NCBI RefSeq assembly: GCF_000372725.1
Contig: NW_005201912.1
Location: 15,299-79,298, forward strand
Direction of reading: 5' to 3'
From: Emiliania huxleyi CCMP1516
Lineage: Eukaryota; Haptophyta; Isochrysidales; Noelaerhabdaceae
DNA length: 64,000 nucleotides
Shown: in pieces, positions 63,600-64,000 of the stretch
Position numbering within the stretch: the stretch's first letter is position 1
Layout of the letters: each line of letters begins with the position of its first letter
The notes under the pieces: generated by a model
Told to the model about the DNA's origin: nothing
The model's database searches: none
The model's input: the letters and a program-made list of their open reading frames with translations, nothing else
Translations under genes and position numbers: made by a program

Positions 63600-64000
63600 T
63601 GCGGGGAGTACGGCTCTTCACCACCGGCGGCCCCACGACGGCGTCCTCGCCGCCTGGGCGGACGCGATGCGCGCCCCGGCCAACGCGCCGGTCGTGCACG
63701 GCGACAAGGAGAAACCAGAGCTCACCCGGCAGTACTACCTCGCAGAACCCCACGCTGGGTCGGGAGGATGCGATGAAGTGAATGAAATCAAGCTCTGGAC
63801 GGCACGCCCCTCCTCAAGACCTCCTCGACGGGCGCTGGCAACGCCTGGCACGCCCGCCTCCATGGGCAGTCCGTGGGCCACTCCTACGCCTTCGGCAACA
63901 CCGAGGAGAGAAGGCCCGCCGCCTAAACATGGGTTGCAAGGCGCGCGCGGGCAGCCCGGCCAACCCTTCTCCCACAAGAACGGCCACGCTCGGCTACGTC
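63600..64000 (+). CDS. Possible partial gene of unknown function at the window edge
   Basis: One frame reads LAAWADAMRAPANAPVVHGD and KPELTRQYYLAEPHAGSGG; another continues GTPLLKTSSTGAGNAWHARL and HGQSVGHSYAFGNTEERR to a stop near 63926. The two join only with a one-base change or a missed intron near 63800. I do not recognise the family. Confidence 0.28.

Overview
The window looks like nuclear DNA of a haptophyte alga, most likely Emiliania huxleyi or a close relative. The reasons are the very high GC content, many small introns that mostly begin with GC rather than GT, proline- and alanine-rich low-complexity proteins, 10-11 bp minisatellites inside introns, a protein with a plastid-type leader, AP2 DNA-binding domains, and two runs of N from assembly. 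This is inference from style and gene content; no database was searched.

Layout. 0.2-1.8 kb (-): a single-pass membrane protein with an aerolysin-like beta domain. 3.0-6.3 kb (+): an AGFG-type ArfGAP with seven introns. 7.1-8.6 kb (+): an ankyrin-repeat U-box protein. 9.2-10.9 kb: tandem G-rich repeats. 11.0-12.7 kb: a 556-bp near-perfect inverted repeat around a 587-bp spacer. 12.8-14.9 kb: the 3' part of a LINE-like element, abutting a broken RCC1 gene (14.9-15.8 kb, -). 16.0-18.3 kb (-): a secreted-type PAN-domain protein whose 5' half recurs at 41.8-43.3 kb with a different 3' half. 19.7-23.4 kb (-): an AP2/HMG-box regulator crossing a gap. 24.1-24.8 kb (-): ChaC gamma-glutamylcyclotransferase. 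25.2-27.2 kb (-): a decayed hAT-type transposase. 27.6-31.3 kb (+): a large coiled-coil, multi-pass membrane, leucine-rich-repeat protein. 32.2-37.2 kb (-): an RBBP6-type E3 ligase (DWNN, zinc knuckle, RING-like, RanBP2 finger). 37.5-38.5 kb (-): a GIY-YIG nuclease. 38.5-41.8 kb: mostly repeats and weak fragments. 43.6-45.2 kb: a transposon with terminal inverted repeats and a second one nested in it. 45.4-46.3 kb (+): a two-repeat protein. 46.8-48.1 kb (-): a plastid-type DUF1279/FAM210-like membrane protein. 50.8-55.8 kb (-): a receptor with a periplasmic-binding-type ectodomain, EGF-like module, membrane span and intracellular Toll/interleukin-1-receptor-type (TIR) domain. 56.1-57.8 and 60.3-61.6 kb (-): two glycosyltransferases. 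62.0-63.0 kb (-): a secreted endonuclease/exonuclease/phosphatase-like protein.

The genes are unrelated neighbours rather than an operon, as expected in a eukaryote, although ubiquitin ligases (two), surface or secretory proteins and transcription factors are well represented.

The most interesting signal is in the introns. In the receptor gene, six introns end in copies of one short element of about 36 nt, and several introns are bordered by 24-32 bp direct duplications of the exon edge. In those introns the first copy supplies the 5' splice site and the inserted sequence supplies the final AG. The same layout, with an 11-bp minisatellite as the insert, occurs in the AP2 gene. Of 26 introns whose ends I fixed by reading frame, 17 begin with GC, and in 20 the first two intron bases equal the first two bases of the next exon. 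That is what intron gain by insertion with target duplication would leave behind.
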